Shown: piece by piece, positions 54,512 to 62,456 of the stretch | Position numbering within the stretch: position 1 is the stretch's first letter | Layout: every line of letters starts with the position of its first letter | Assembly (NCBI RefSeq): GCF_011065935.2 | Contig: NZ_JAAMNH020000001.1 | Span: 2,005,001 to 2,069,000 of the forward strand | Direction: 5' to 3' | Origin: Clostridium estertheticum | Lineage (GTDB): Bacteria > Bacillota > Clostridia > Clostridiales > Clostridiaceae | DNA: 64,000 nt | Position numbers and translations under genes: made by a program | The notes under the pieces: generated by a model | Told to the model about the DNA's origin: nothing | What the model saw: only the letters and a program-made list of their open reading frames with translations | Databases searched by the model: none

Positions 54512-55132
54512 TTATAGTTTACTAATATTAATTTTCATTTGTTCCAGTGTCATGCCACCTTTTATAGTGGAGACAATATTTCCTTCCTTATTTATAAAGA
54601 AAGAAGTTGGAATTGCTACAATATTATATTTTGTTGCTATACTTTGATCTGAATCTAATAGAACAGTAAAATTATATTTATTGTTATCTATAAAAGATTT
54701 TGCTGTGGTTTTGGCATCACCAATATTTACAGCCAGAATAACTAAATCAGAATCCTTTGTTTGTCCGTATAATTTTTCAATATCAGGCATTTCGGCTTTG
54801 CAAGGCGGACACCAACTTGCCCAAAAGTTCAGAAATACCTTTTTTCCTTTAAAATCACTAAGGGAAACCTCCTTGCCATTTAAATCTGTCAGTTTAAAAT
54901 TTAGTGCGGCAATCTTATCAGCATCTGTGCTTTTCATAGTGGAAGAGGGATTGGCAGAAGCAGAATCCTTTACAGTGCTGGTACTCGTATTTGCACCTGT
55001 ACTATTGGTTTTAGAATTTTCTTTGATAGCTATGTCTGAATCCTTGGATTTGTTTTTATTGTAATCAACTACAGAATAAATACTTATTCCAAATACTAAA
55101 ATTACTACAAGTGGTAAAATTATTTTCTTCAT
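54512..55132 (-). CDS. TlpA/ResA-like thioredoxin-domain protein
   Basis: A 206-residue exported thiol-disulfide protein: an N-terminal membrane anchor (about 4-22), a Ser/Thr/Asn-rich linker (about 30-70), then a TlpA-like thioredoxin domain with the redox motif WCPPC in NFWASWCPPCKAEMPDI and the cis-Pro VAIPTSFF. It acts outside the membrane, reducing protein disulfides with electrons passed by CcdA, whose gene lies just upstream. The ATG has TTGGAGG in front. In an anaerobe without evident cytochrome c genes here, the targets are probably extracellular proteins. Confidence 0.92.
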   Translation of the reverse strand: MKKIILPLVVILVFGISIYSVVDYNKNKSKDSDIAIKENSKTNSTGANTSTSTVKDSASANPSSTMKSTDADKIAALNFKLTDLNGKEVSLSDFKGKKVFLNFWASWCPPCKAEMPDIEKLYGQTKDSDLVILAVNIGDAKTTAKSFIDNNKYNFTVLLDSDQSIATKYNIVAIPTSFFINKEGNIVSTIKGGMTLEQMKINISKL

Positions 55133-55217
55133 TATTAATCCTCCAATCAGTTAAATGTAATCTAAAAGGGATATATTAAAGACTTTAGAACTTAAAACAA
55201 TGTATCTTGAAATGTTC

Positions 55218-55922
55218 CTAAAAATTAAAGAAATCTAAATAGCGACTTAAAACATTCACATTATTTGTGAAAATTAAAATACCCATTATGAGTAATAGCA
55301 CTCCACTTATAGTGGATATTACAGGTAGATATTTAAAAATAGCAGCTTTGTGCTTTGTAAAACTACCTATAGCAAGTGCAGTTAATATAAAAGGAACAGC
55401 AAGACCTAATGAATATACGCAGAGCAGAAGGATACCTTTTACTATGGTTTCAGAACTGCTAGCATACATAAGGATAGAAGATAAAATAGGTCCTATGCAG
55501 GGAGTCCAACCAGCTGCAAAGGCCATGCCCATAAGTATAGAACCGAATTTGCCACTAGCTTTATTAAAAGAGAAAAATCTTTTTTCTCTATAAAGTAGTT
55601 TAATCTTTAGGAGTCCCATGGTGTGAAGACCGAATACTATCATTAAAGAACCGCTGATTTTTCTAAAAATGGTCTGATTTGAAATGAAAAGTTTGCCAAG
55701 GGTTGTTATAGAAGCTCCCATTAAAATAAAAATAATAGAAAAACCAATAACAAAGCCAATAGATTTATATAATACATTCAATTTAGCTTTTTTATCATCT
55801 AATTCATTAATAGCCGTTCCAGTTATGTAACTTATATATGCTGGTACTAGCGGTAAAACGCAGGGAGATAAAAAAGAAAGTAATCCTGCTGAAAAAGCTA
55901 ATATAAGTGAAATATTGTCCAA
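55218..55922 (-). CDS. ccdA: CcdA-type thiol-disulfide electron transporter
   Basis: A 234-residue membrane protein with six helices. The two redox Cys are in FLSPCVLPLVPAYISYI (first helix) and GWTPCIGPILSSIL (fourth), both in the family's conserved Pro-Cys contexts. CcdA carries electrons from cytosolic thioredoxin to exported proteins such as the TlpA-like partner encoded downstream. The start is TTG 55922: AGGAGGTG sits nine bases before it and no ATG gives the first helix. The gap to the TlpA gene is 85 bases, compatible with one transcript. Confidence 0.92.
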   Translation of the reverse strand: MDNISLILAFSAGLLSFLSPCVLPLVPAYISYITGTAINELDDKKAKLNVLYKSIGFVIGFSIIFILMGASITTLGKLFISNQTIFRKISGSLMIVFGLHTMGLLKIKLLYREKRFFSFNKASGKFGSILMGMAFAAGWTPCIGPILSSILMYASSSETIVKGILLLCVYSLGLAVPFILTALAIGSFTKHKAAIFKYLPVISTISGVLLLIMGILIFTNNVNVLSRYLDFFNF

Positions 55923-56297
55923 CTATGTGTCACCTCCTAGGATGTTAATATGTTATATAAAATCAAGTAAAATATTACATGTTTTTAATATAACAGTATG
56001 ATATCATATTAATATGATATATCAAAGTATTATACTATATCGTATTATTAAATTATATAAATAACAAGATACAATATTATATCATATTATAATTTTGTAG
56101 TATACTGCATTTATAATTAAAAATTTGGCTAATATAATTACAGAAAAAAATCCTACTATATTATCATTATAGGTATACATTTAGTAACTATAGTTCATAT
56201 AAGTATCTACTTGCAAAAAATGAACAAACGGTATAAAATTATAGATGGACGTAAAATATGATGATATTTATGGTATATCCTAAGGGGAAAGGTTGAT
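55923..56297. promoter_or_regulatory. AT-rich intergenic region with repeated ATATCATATTA boxes
   Basis: ATATCATATTA occurs at 56001-56011 and 56079-56089, ATATCGTATTA at 56037-56047, and the reverse complement TAATATGATAT at 56010-56020; the first and fourth make a perfect 20-base palindrome. The boxes lie between the divergent ccdA and DUF2156 genes and look like a regulator's binding sites. No ORF is visible. Confidence 0.45.
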
Positions 56298-57221
56298 ATG
56301 ATGATTTTTAAAAGACTTACAATAGAAGACAAAGCTACATTGGAGAAATTTATATATCCATATAAATTTCTAAGTTGTGAATATTCTTTTACAACTTTAT
56401 ATATATGGAGAGAGGCTTGTGATATTTGTTTTACTATTCATAAAGGGGCACTAATAATAAAGAAACAGGATTTTGCAGGAAGATACTATTTTATGCAGCC
56501 GCTAGGGTATAGTACTGAAAATCTTAAAGATATAATCGATGCACTAATGGACTATAAGACGAAAAACAATATGCACTACTTATTCAAAGATCTTGATGAA
56601 GGTTTTATGGAAGAAATTAGCAACATATATGATGATGTTCAGGACATTTGTATAAAAGAAGATCGAGATAATTTTGATTATTTATATGAAGCTGAAAAAC
56701 TCATACAGCTTTCTGGTAAAAAGCTTCATGGTAAAAAGAATCATTATAATTCTTTTATAAAGAGTTACAAATATGAAGTTAAAGACATTAAAGAGGAACA
56801 AGTGATAAGTGATGTAATATTAGCTGCAGAAAAATGGTATGAAGGCAATGAAGAAGATGATGATAAGCTTTATTACGAATTACAGGGAATAAAAGATGTT
56901 CTGCAAAATTTGAAAATAATAGATATTCAGGGTATTGCTGTTTACGTAGATGAAAAAATAGTTGCATTTAGTTTAGGAGAAAAACTAAATGATAATTTAG
57001 CAGTAATTCATATAGAAAAAGCAGATATGGATTATAGTGGTGTGTACAGCTTTATTAACAAAACTTTTGTAGACAGATGTTTTAGTGACGTTAAGATAAT
57101 TAATAGGGAACAAGACCTAGGAATTGCAGGTCTACGAAAGTCCAAACTATCTTATCACCCTTTCAAATTAGAAAAAAAATATATTTTTAGTTTTTCTAAA
57201 TGTTTAGTTAGTGATGTTTAA
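56298..57221 (+). CDS. DUF2156 protein (GNAT-like phosphatidylglycerol lysyltransferase-related)
   Basis: A 307-residue soluble protein matching DUF2156, the double GNAT-like module of phosphatidylglycerol lysyltransferases. Landmarks: LSCEYSFTTLYIWRE near the start, KKLHGKKNHYNSFIK (the family's lysine-rich turn), and the end motif INREQDLGIAGLRKSKLSYHP. It lacks the membrane flippase part, so an aminoacyl-transfer role is only suggested by the fold. The ATG is preceded by AAAGG. Terminator behind; probably monocistronic. Confidence 0.85.
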   Translation: MMIFKRLTIEDKATLEKFIYPYKFLSCEYSFTTLYIWREACDICFTIHKGALIIKKQDFAGRYYFMQPLGYSTENLKDIIDALMDYKTKNNMHYLFKDLDEGFMEEISNIYDDVQDICIKEDRDNFDYLYEAEKLIQLSGKKLHGKKNHYNSFIKSYKYEVKDIKEEQVISDVILAAEKWYEGNEEDDDKLYYELQGIKDVLQNLKIIDIQGIAVYVDEKIVAFSLGEKLNDNLAVIHIEKADMDYSGVYSFINKTFVDRCFSDVKIINREQDLGIAGLRKSKLSYHPFKLEKKYIFSFSKCLVSDV

Positions 57222-57222
57222 T

Positions 57223-57253
57223 AAAATAGACTAGCATAAAGCTAGTCTATTTT
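57223..57253 (+). terminator. Terminator of the DUF2156 gene
   Basis: Perfect arms AAAATAGACTAGC and GCTAGTCTATTTT, five-base loop, T run. Confidence 0.9.
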
Positions 57254-57371
57254 TTCGATAATATTGAAACTTCGAAGAAGATGAACAGCTTAGCAGAGGA
57301 TGATTTAACCATATTTCAGCACCCTAGTTGATGATTTAATATGGAATTAAAGCTAGAGAGAAGGTTATTTT

Positions 57372-57926
57372 ATGAAAAATCTTTTGGTTGGGGAAAAAAT
57401 AGTGCTTACTTCTATAAATGAAGAAGATGTTTTGGAATTTCAAAAGTGGTACAACGATGTATCCTTCATGCGTCATTACGATATAGTAAGTGCGATTCCT
57501 AAAACAATAGAAGATGTAAAACAGTTAGTTAGTGAAGTACATAAATCTAATACAGCCTATATTTTTGCTGTGAAAGATCTTCTGAAAAAAGAGTTTATTG
57601 GAGTTACAGGATTTGAAGACATATCTTGGAACAATGGAACTGCCTTAATATATATAGGAATCGGAGGGGAAAAACATAGAGGATGCGGCTATGGAGAGGA
57701 AGCTCTTAAATTAAGTATAGAGTTTGGGTTTCAAGAACTGAATTTCCACAGAATACAGCTTACTGTACTTGAATACAATGAACCTGCTATAAAGCTATAT
57801 GAGAAAGTAGGCTTTAAAAGAGAAGGGGTATATAGGGAGTTTATTCATAGAGATGGCAGAAGGTATGATATGTATTTATATGGAATACTGAGATCTGAGT
57901 GGGAAAATACCCAAAAAGAAAAATAA
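57372..57926 (+). CDS. GNAT-family N-acetyltransferase (RimJ/RimL-like)
   Basis: A 184-residue acetyltransferase of the RimJ/RimL subgroup: LTSINEEDVLEFQKWYND at the start, the acetyl-CoA loop GGEKHRGCGYGEEALKLSIE, NFHRIQLTVLEYNEPAIKLY and VGFKREGVYREF, then DGRRYDMYLYGI at the end. Complete, unlike the GNAT protein at 20407. Substrate unknown (ribosomal protein, other protein or small amine). The DMT transporter starts 28 bases after the stop, so the two form a likely operon, perhaps for resistance or detoxification. Confidence 0.92.
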   Translation: MKNLLVGEKIVLTSINEEDVLEFQKWYNDVSFMRHYDIVSAIPKTIEDVKQLVSEVHKSNTAYIFAVKDLLKKEFIGVTGFEDISWNNGTALIYIGIGGEKHRGCGYGEEALKLSIEFGFQELNFHRIQLTVLEYNEPAIKLYEKVGFKREGVYREFIHRDGRRYDMYLYGILRSEWENTQKEK

Positions 57927-57954
57927 ACATAAAATGCCAGGAGGGGGCAATCAT

Positions 57955-58806
57955 GTGAATATAAAAAATAAAAACTTAGCACAAATACACTTAGCTGTTT
58001 TTTTGTTTGGAATAGCAGGATTATTTGGAAAATTACTCTCACTGTCACCTATGATAATTGTACTAGGAAGAGTTTTCTTTTCAAGTGTTTTTTTATTGAT
58101 TGTTATGATTTTCCTTAAGAAAGACATAAAACTAAAAGTAAAAAAAGATTATCTTTACTTAGCAATAATGGGACTTATTTTAGCCATTCACTGGAGTACC
58201 TTTTTTAAGTCCATTCAGGTGTCAACAGTAGCAATTGGCCTTCTGATATTTTCTACATTTCCTGTTTTTGTTACTTTTCTCGAACCTTATTTTTTTAAAG
58301 AAAAAATTGTGATGAGAGATATTGTAATTGCAGTTGTTACACTACTAGGAGTAGCACTTGTAGTTCCGAAGTTTCAACTAGGAGATAATTTAACACAGGG
58401 AGTTCTGTGGGGAGTACTTTCTAGTTTCACATATGCAATTCTTTCAATGCTTAATAGAAAATATGTGAAAGAGTATTCAAGTGTAGTGATAGCTTTTTAT
58501 GAACAATTCGTAGCAACACTAGTATTAATTCCTTTTTTATTTTTAATAAAACCTATTTTCAAACCTACAGATATATTATTACTAATTTTATTAGGTATTG
58601 TTTTTACTGCAATATCTCACTCATTATTTATTAATGGTTTAAAAAGTGTAAAAACACAAACGGCAGGCATTATTTCTAGTTTGGAACCAGTCTATGGTAT
58701 TATTTTTGCTCTGATTATCATTGGAGAGGTACCAACTGCAAGAGAAATTTTAGGTGGTGTCATTATTTTAGGAACTGCTTTTTATTCAACAGTAAAATCA
58801 CAATAA
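57955..58806 (+). CDS. DMT-family (EamA) transporter
   Basis: A 283-residue membrane protein with ten helices in two homologous EamA halves (FLFGIAGLFGKLL and LWGVLSSFTYAILSMLNRKY begin the halves; SSLEPVYGIIFALIIIGE is the second-half signature). The family exports amino acids, nucleosides or drugs. The start is GTG 57955: AGGAGGGGG lies eight bases before it, while the ATG at 57934 precedes that RBS and would add seven odd residues. Possibly co-transcribed with the acetyltransferase. Confidence 0.9.
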   Translation: MNIKNKNLAQIHLAVFLFGIAGLFGKLLSLSPMIIVLGRVFFSSVFLLIVMIFLKKDIKLKVKKDYLYLAIMGLILAIHWSTFFKSIQVSTVAIGLLIFSTFPVFVTFLEPYFFKEKIVMRDIVIAVVTLLGVALVVPKFQLGDNLTQGVLWGVLSSFTYAILSMLNRKYVKEYSSVVIAFYEQFVATLVLIPFLFLIKPIFKPTDILLLILLGIVFTAISHSLFINGLKSVKTQTAGIISSLEPVYGIIFALIIIGEVPTAREILGGVIILGTAFYSTVKSQ

Positions 58807-58826
58807 TTCTACATATTATTGTGATT
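58796..58826. terminator. Hairpin between convergent genes
   Basis: Perfect arms AATCACAATAAT and ATTATTGTGATT, seven-base loop, overlapping the transporter's stop. The T tail is weak on both strands. Confidence 0.5.
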
Positions 58827-58856
58827 GAAAAATGTTTATACATAATATTATATATC

Positions 58857-60266
58857 TTACTCTATTGAAGATAATAATGATTTTGGAAATTCAATAGTAA
58901 AAGTTGTTCCTGCTCCAAGTTGACTTTCTACAAAAATTTTTCCGTTATGTGCTTCAACAAGAGATTTTGTAATAGTAAGACCTATACCTGATCCACCAGA
59001 ATTTTTATTTCGAGAGAGATCGCTTCTATAGAATCTTTCAAATATATAGGGTAAGTCTTTTTCAGCAATTCCTAGGCCATTATCTTTTACTTTTATAACA
59101 ATGTGTTTTTCAGTTTGTACTAATGTGATTTGTACCTCCCCACCTATATTTAAGTAGTTATAAGAGTTGTAAAGAAGGTTATACATAATTTGTTTAAGCT
59201 TATCTTTATCCATTGCAACAATAATATTACCTGTAAGGTTAGAAGCAAGTGTGAAACCACTTTTGCTATATAATAGTTCGAAGTTATTCATAATTCCATT
59301 TAACTCATTGGATAAATTAAATTTTGTTTTATTTAAATTAAGATTAGCTTGCTCTAATTTTGCAAGATTTCGTAGATTATCTACTAGTTTTGTAAGCCTA
59401 TCAATTTCCTCTGAAAAAACTTCTATTCTCTCTTTGGTGGGTTCCCATACCCCATCAAGAATGGCTTCAACGTGTGTTTTAAGTGTTGTAAGTGGAGTTC
59501 TTATTTCATGAGCCATATCAGAAGTAAATCTCTTTCTAATCATTTCTTGCTGGCTTAACGTCTCTGCTAAATAGTTAATTGAATTTGAAAGCTCGTGGAT
59601 TTCCTTTGTTTTTGTCTTTATAGAACACCTAATATCTAGGTGACCATCTCTCATTTGATTAGCAGTAGAAGTGATTTTTATTAGTGGGTTTGATATCTGT
59701 TTTGAGAGAATAATGCTTATGACTAGCCCAATAAGTAATGTTATAAAAGCTGATAACATAAATGATTGATTTAACGTCATGGTAAAGGCTAATGCAGCGT
59801 TAGTTAAGTAGGAGGTACTGAAGTATCCGGCTACTAAATAACCAACAGTATTGCCATTTTTAAGTAGGGGGTGATTTGCTTCTAAATATTCTCCAAGGTT
59901 ATTATTAGAGCCTTTGTGCATCATGGAACCCATCATTGAATCACTCTTGCTTCTGTTTTGCAAATGGGCGCTACCAGAGGAAAAAATTAAATTACCCTTC
60001 ATATCTTTAATTTCTATAAATAGTTCTTGTGATACTGCATATCTTTGAATTTCATCCTTATTTAAATTAGAATATCCATTACTACCTGTATATAAATCTT
60101 CTACAAGTTTTACTATACTTTCAATCTTTGACTTATGTTCGTCTAGCAGATATCTATTAAACTCTTTATCGATCCTGTAATTGGAGATAAGACTTGTTAT
60201 AAGAATAGAGGTAATAATAGCTAAGAGAAAGCCTAAAGAAAGTTTTTTTGTTAAGGAAATTTTCAT
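58857..60266 (-). CDS. BaeS/OmpR-partner sensor histidine kinase
   Basis: A 469-residue membrane kinase: first helix about 8-28, outer domain about 30-165 with a Met/Ser-rich stretch (SDSMMGSMMHKG), second helix about 168-190, HAMP, HisKA with SDMAHEIRTPLTTLKTHVEA and HATPase with NLLYNSYNYL, DNGLGIAEKD and GSGIGLTITKSLV. All catalytic boxes are intact. The Met-rich stretch could bind Cu(I) or Ag(I), which is inference. The ATG has AGGAGG upstream. It follows the response regulator by 22 bases. Confidence 0.92.
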   Translation of the reverse strand: MKISLTKKLSLGFLLAIITSILITSLISNYRIDKEFNRYLLDEHKSKIESIVKLVEDLYTGSNGYSNLNKDEIQRYAVSQELFIEIKDMKGNLIFSSGSAHLQNRSKSDSMMGSMMHKGSNNNLGEYLEANHPLLKNGNTVGYLVAGYFSTSYLTNAALAFTMTLNQSFMLSAFITLLIGLVISIILSKQISNPLIKITSTANQMRDGHLDIRCSIKTKTKEIHELSNSINYLAETLSQQEMIRKRFTSDMAHEIRTPLTTLKTHVEAILDGVWEPTKERIEVFSEEIDRLTKLVDNLRNLAKLEQANLNLNKTKFNLSNELNGIMNNFELLYSKSGFTLASNLTGNIIVAMDKDKLKQIMYNLLYNSYNYLNIGGEVQITLVQTEKHIVIKVKDNGLGIAEKDLPYIFERFYRSDLSRNKNSGGSGIGLTITKSLVEAHNGKIFVESQLGAGTTFTIEFPKSLLSSIE

Positions 60267-60288
60267 TTGTTACCTCCTAAAATTATAA

Positions 60289-60984
60289 TTATCCTATAAA
60301 TTTATACCCAAGTCCATAAATTGTAATAATATATGTGGGTTCCTTTGGAACGTCCTCAATTTTTTGTCTGATGTTTTTTATATATGAATCAACAGTTCTA
60401 TCAAATCCATCGTAATCCATGCCGAAAGCTTTTTCTACTAACTGTTCCCTAGAGAATACCTGGCCAGGATTAGTAAGCAAGGCTACTAATACTTTGAATT
60501 CATTGGTGGTGAGATTTACAGTTTGACCATGTTTTTTTACAAGGATTTTTTTAACATCTATTTCTAAATCGTTGTTATTGAAGGTTAAATAATCAGCTAA
60601 GGGGGAAGAGTCTCTATAAGTTCTTCTTATAAGTGCCCGTACTCTAACTACTAGTTCACGAGTGCTGAAGGGCTTTGTTAAGTAGTCATCTGCACCCATA
60701 GTTATACCATCAATTCTATCATCCTCATCAACTTTTGCGGTTAACATGATTATTGGAACATCCGAAGTTGCTCTTATTTTACTACAGACTTCTTCTCCGG
60801 ATATTTTAGGAAGCATTAAATCTAAAATTATTAGATGGATAACTTCATTGTTAAATATATTTAACGCAGACTCACCATCTAGTGCAGTAACTACTTGAAA
60901 ACCATCCTTCTCTAAATAAGCCTTTACTACATCAAGAATTCTTTTTTCATCATCTACAACTAATATTCTTTTGATGTCATTCAT
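60289..60984 (-). CDS. OmpR-family response regulator
   Basis: A 231-residue regulator with receiver domain (RILVVDDEKRIL, phospho-Asp in LIILDLMLPKISG, Lys in DYLTKPF) and OmpR-type winged helix (LTTNEFKVLVALLTNPGQVF and VDSYIKNIRQKIEDVP). The start ATG 60984 has GGGGGTG six bases before it; the open frame up to 61077 has no such signal. It lies between the SHOCT gene and the kinase. Confidence 0.94.
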   Translation of the reverse strand: MNDIKRILVVDDEKRILDVVKAYLEKDGFQVVTALDGESALNIFNNEVIHLIILDLMLPKISGEEVCSKIRATSDVPIIMLTAKVDEDDRIDGITMGADDYLTKPFSTRELVVRVRALIRRTYRDSSPLADYLTFNNNDLEIDVKKILVKKHGQTVNLTTNEFKVLVALLTNPGQVFSREQLVEKAFGMDYDGFDRTVDSYIKNIRQKIEDVPKEPTYIITIYGLGYKFIG

Positions 60985-61072
60985 AGTAGCACCCCCAATT
61001 TTAATAAATAACAATACTATTATATCTTTAAAATAAGCTTTATAAAATAAGTATATAGAATTACCAACTTTT

Positions 61073-61111
61073 AACAAGAAAAACTAGAGAAAATCTCTAG
61101 TTTTTCTTGTT
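61073..61111 (-). terminator. Hairpin at the end of the SHOCT gene
   Basis: A perfect 18-base stem (AACAAGAAAAACTAGAGA and complement) with a three-base loop, overlapping the SHOCT stop codon. The weak T tail on the minus strand suggests partial read-through into the response-regulator gene. Confidence 0.75.
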
Positions 61112-61339
61112 AAGTACAGTTTTTCTATTAATATACTCTTCTTCGCTAACTTCTCCCATAGCAAATTTTTCATCTAACATTTTTAATGCACTATGAGGGT
61201 GGTTAACGTATTTTTTATATAGCTTAATACCTATAAATACTAAAGCAGCGAATATTAATAATTTTATACCCATCATTAGAAACAAACCACTTCCACCAGA
61301 AAAACAAGAAGCACCAGGACCATAACCTCTACCAAACAT
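61097..61339 (-). CDS. Small SHOCT-domain membrane protein
   Basis: An 80-residue protein: Gly-rich N-terminus (MFGRGYGPGASCFSGGSG), one membrane helix (about 20-41) and a C-terminal SHOCT domain (LKMLDEKFAMGEVSEEEYIN). SHOCT domains are short oligomerisation modules. It lies directly upstream of the two-component genes in the same direction, and small SHOCT membrane proteins are often found next to metal- or stress-responsive sensors, so it may be a target or accessory of the system. ATG preceded by AGGGAGG. Confidence 0.85.
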   Translation of the reverse strand: MFGRGYGPGASCFSGGSGLFLMMGIKLLIFAALVFIGIKLYKKYVNHPHSALKMLDEKFAMGEVSEEEYINRKTVLNKKN

Positions 61340-61434
61340 AATATTTCCTCCCTTTAATTAATAATTACACTATTAATATATTTATATAATAGCAATTAAT
61401 TGTGGAGGAATTATGGAGAAAAATAAATCTTTAG

Positions 61435-62121
61435 TTAATTAAATTTCCATCTGTAATGAGCATGTATTGGAGCTGTAAAGTATGAAAGTTTCATTGTACT
61501 AGCATGGGGCTTTGTATTATGAATAACATAGGGGATACCATTTTTATCTCTTATATTAGAAATGATACCAACGTGTTCGTACCCCTTTGTAAATACCACA
61601 ATATCACCAGGTTGCCACTCTTTTAAATTTTCATCATTTCTAGATTTAACTTCAGTGGTTAAACTTAGGCAGTATCTGCTAAAAAACACATCTTGGTTTG
61701 GTACTCTTCTAAAATCAATATTAGGATCAGGCTTTCCAGCTACTCTAGGATAAAGTTTAGTATTGTTTTTTATATCCTCATCAATAAGATCTTTTAAGTT
61801 AATGTCAGCATATTTAAAGCCTCTCCAAATCACGTCGGTACATACACCTTCATTTTCAGGTGGGTATCCGCCATTATAATAATTACTAATATATTTTGTT
61901 TTACTCTGAGCTTCATTATTAGCACCATTAACTATATCTAATACATCTGCTATTCTATTTTTGTTGTTATCCACTTTTGAAAAAATTTCAGATACTTGAA
62001 ATTTGGGTTTAAAAATGTTGAAAATATATTCATTAACAAGTTGCTTATATGGAATAAATACATATATGGAAGTTAGGATTAAAAATATAATTATTAAAAT
62101 AAAAAGAGATTTTTTTTTCAT
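61435..62121 (-). CDS. DUF1287 exported cysteine-hydrolase-like protein
   Basis: A 228-residue protein with one N-terminal membrane helix (about 5-23) and a DUF1287 domain: YNGGYPPENEGVCTDVIWRG holds the candidate nucleophile Cys, and HVGIIS plus VIHNTKPHA hold the His residues, as in NlpC/P60-type papain-fold enzymes. The domain probably works at the cell surface on peptidoglycan or a peptide; no substrate is established. The gene stands alone, between the tandem terminators of the rib genes and the SHOCT operon. Confidence 0.85.
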   Translation of the reverse strand: MKKKSLFILIIIFLILTSIYVFIPYKQLVNEYIFNIFKPKFQVSEIFSKVDNNKNRIADVLDIVNGANNEAQSKTKYISNYYNGGYPPENEGVCTDVIWRGFKYADINLKDLIDEDIKNNTKLYPRVAGKPDPNIDFRRVPNQDVFFSRYCLSLTTEVKSRNDENLKEWQPGDIVVFTKGYEHVGIISNIRDKNGIPYVIHNTKPHASTMKLSYFTAPIHAHYRWKFN

Positions 62122-62293
62122 AGGATCACCTTTCCTAAATTTAATGTGAAATATTAAATTTTATATAATCAAAAATGATTTTGTATTTTTAACTATGTAA
62201 GTTATATACAATTATTATAACATAACAAGGTTAAATAACCAGTAATTATGAAATTTAGGAAACTTAGCTAAAAGTTTTTAAAAATAAAAAAAA

Positions 62294-62336
62294 TAGCAAC
62301 AAAGATTGCAAGATAAACCTCCAATCTTTGTTGCTA
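62294..62336 (-). terminator. Second terminator of the rib operon
   Basis: Perfect arms TAGCAACAAAGATTG and complement, 13-base loop, followed on the minus strand by about ten T. Confidence 0.88.
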
Positions 62337-62386
62337 AAATATACTGCACAATTTCTATAGATAAATTGGACATTTAATAAAGTGAA

Positions 62387-62426
62387 AAATATAAGTAGAT
62401 TTGCACAAACAAGTCTACTTATATTT
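62387..62426 (-). terminator. First terminator of the rib operon
   Basis: Perfect arms AAATATAAGTAGA and complement, 14-base loop, then ATTTTTC on the minus strand, 31 bases after the ribBA stop. Confidence 0.85.
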
Positions 62427-62456
62427 CATAGCAGTAATTACCTCCCATTTTTCAAC

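Larger units (their letters stand above)
62122..62456. other. Intergenic region with tandem terminators
   Basis: About 335 AT-rich bases. It carries two stem-loops (62294-62336 and 62387-62426) that end the rib operon and presumably the promoter for the DUF1287 gene. No ORF. Confidence 0.7.

Noticed and set aside
62122..62456. FMN riboswitch near the rib genes
   Set aside because: The region is downstream of ribBA and holds terminators only; a riboswitch would lie upstream of ribD, outside the window.
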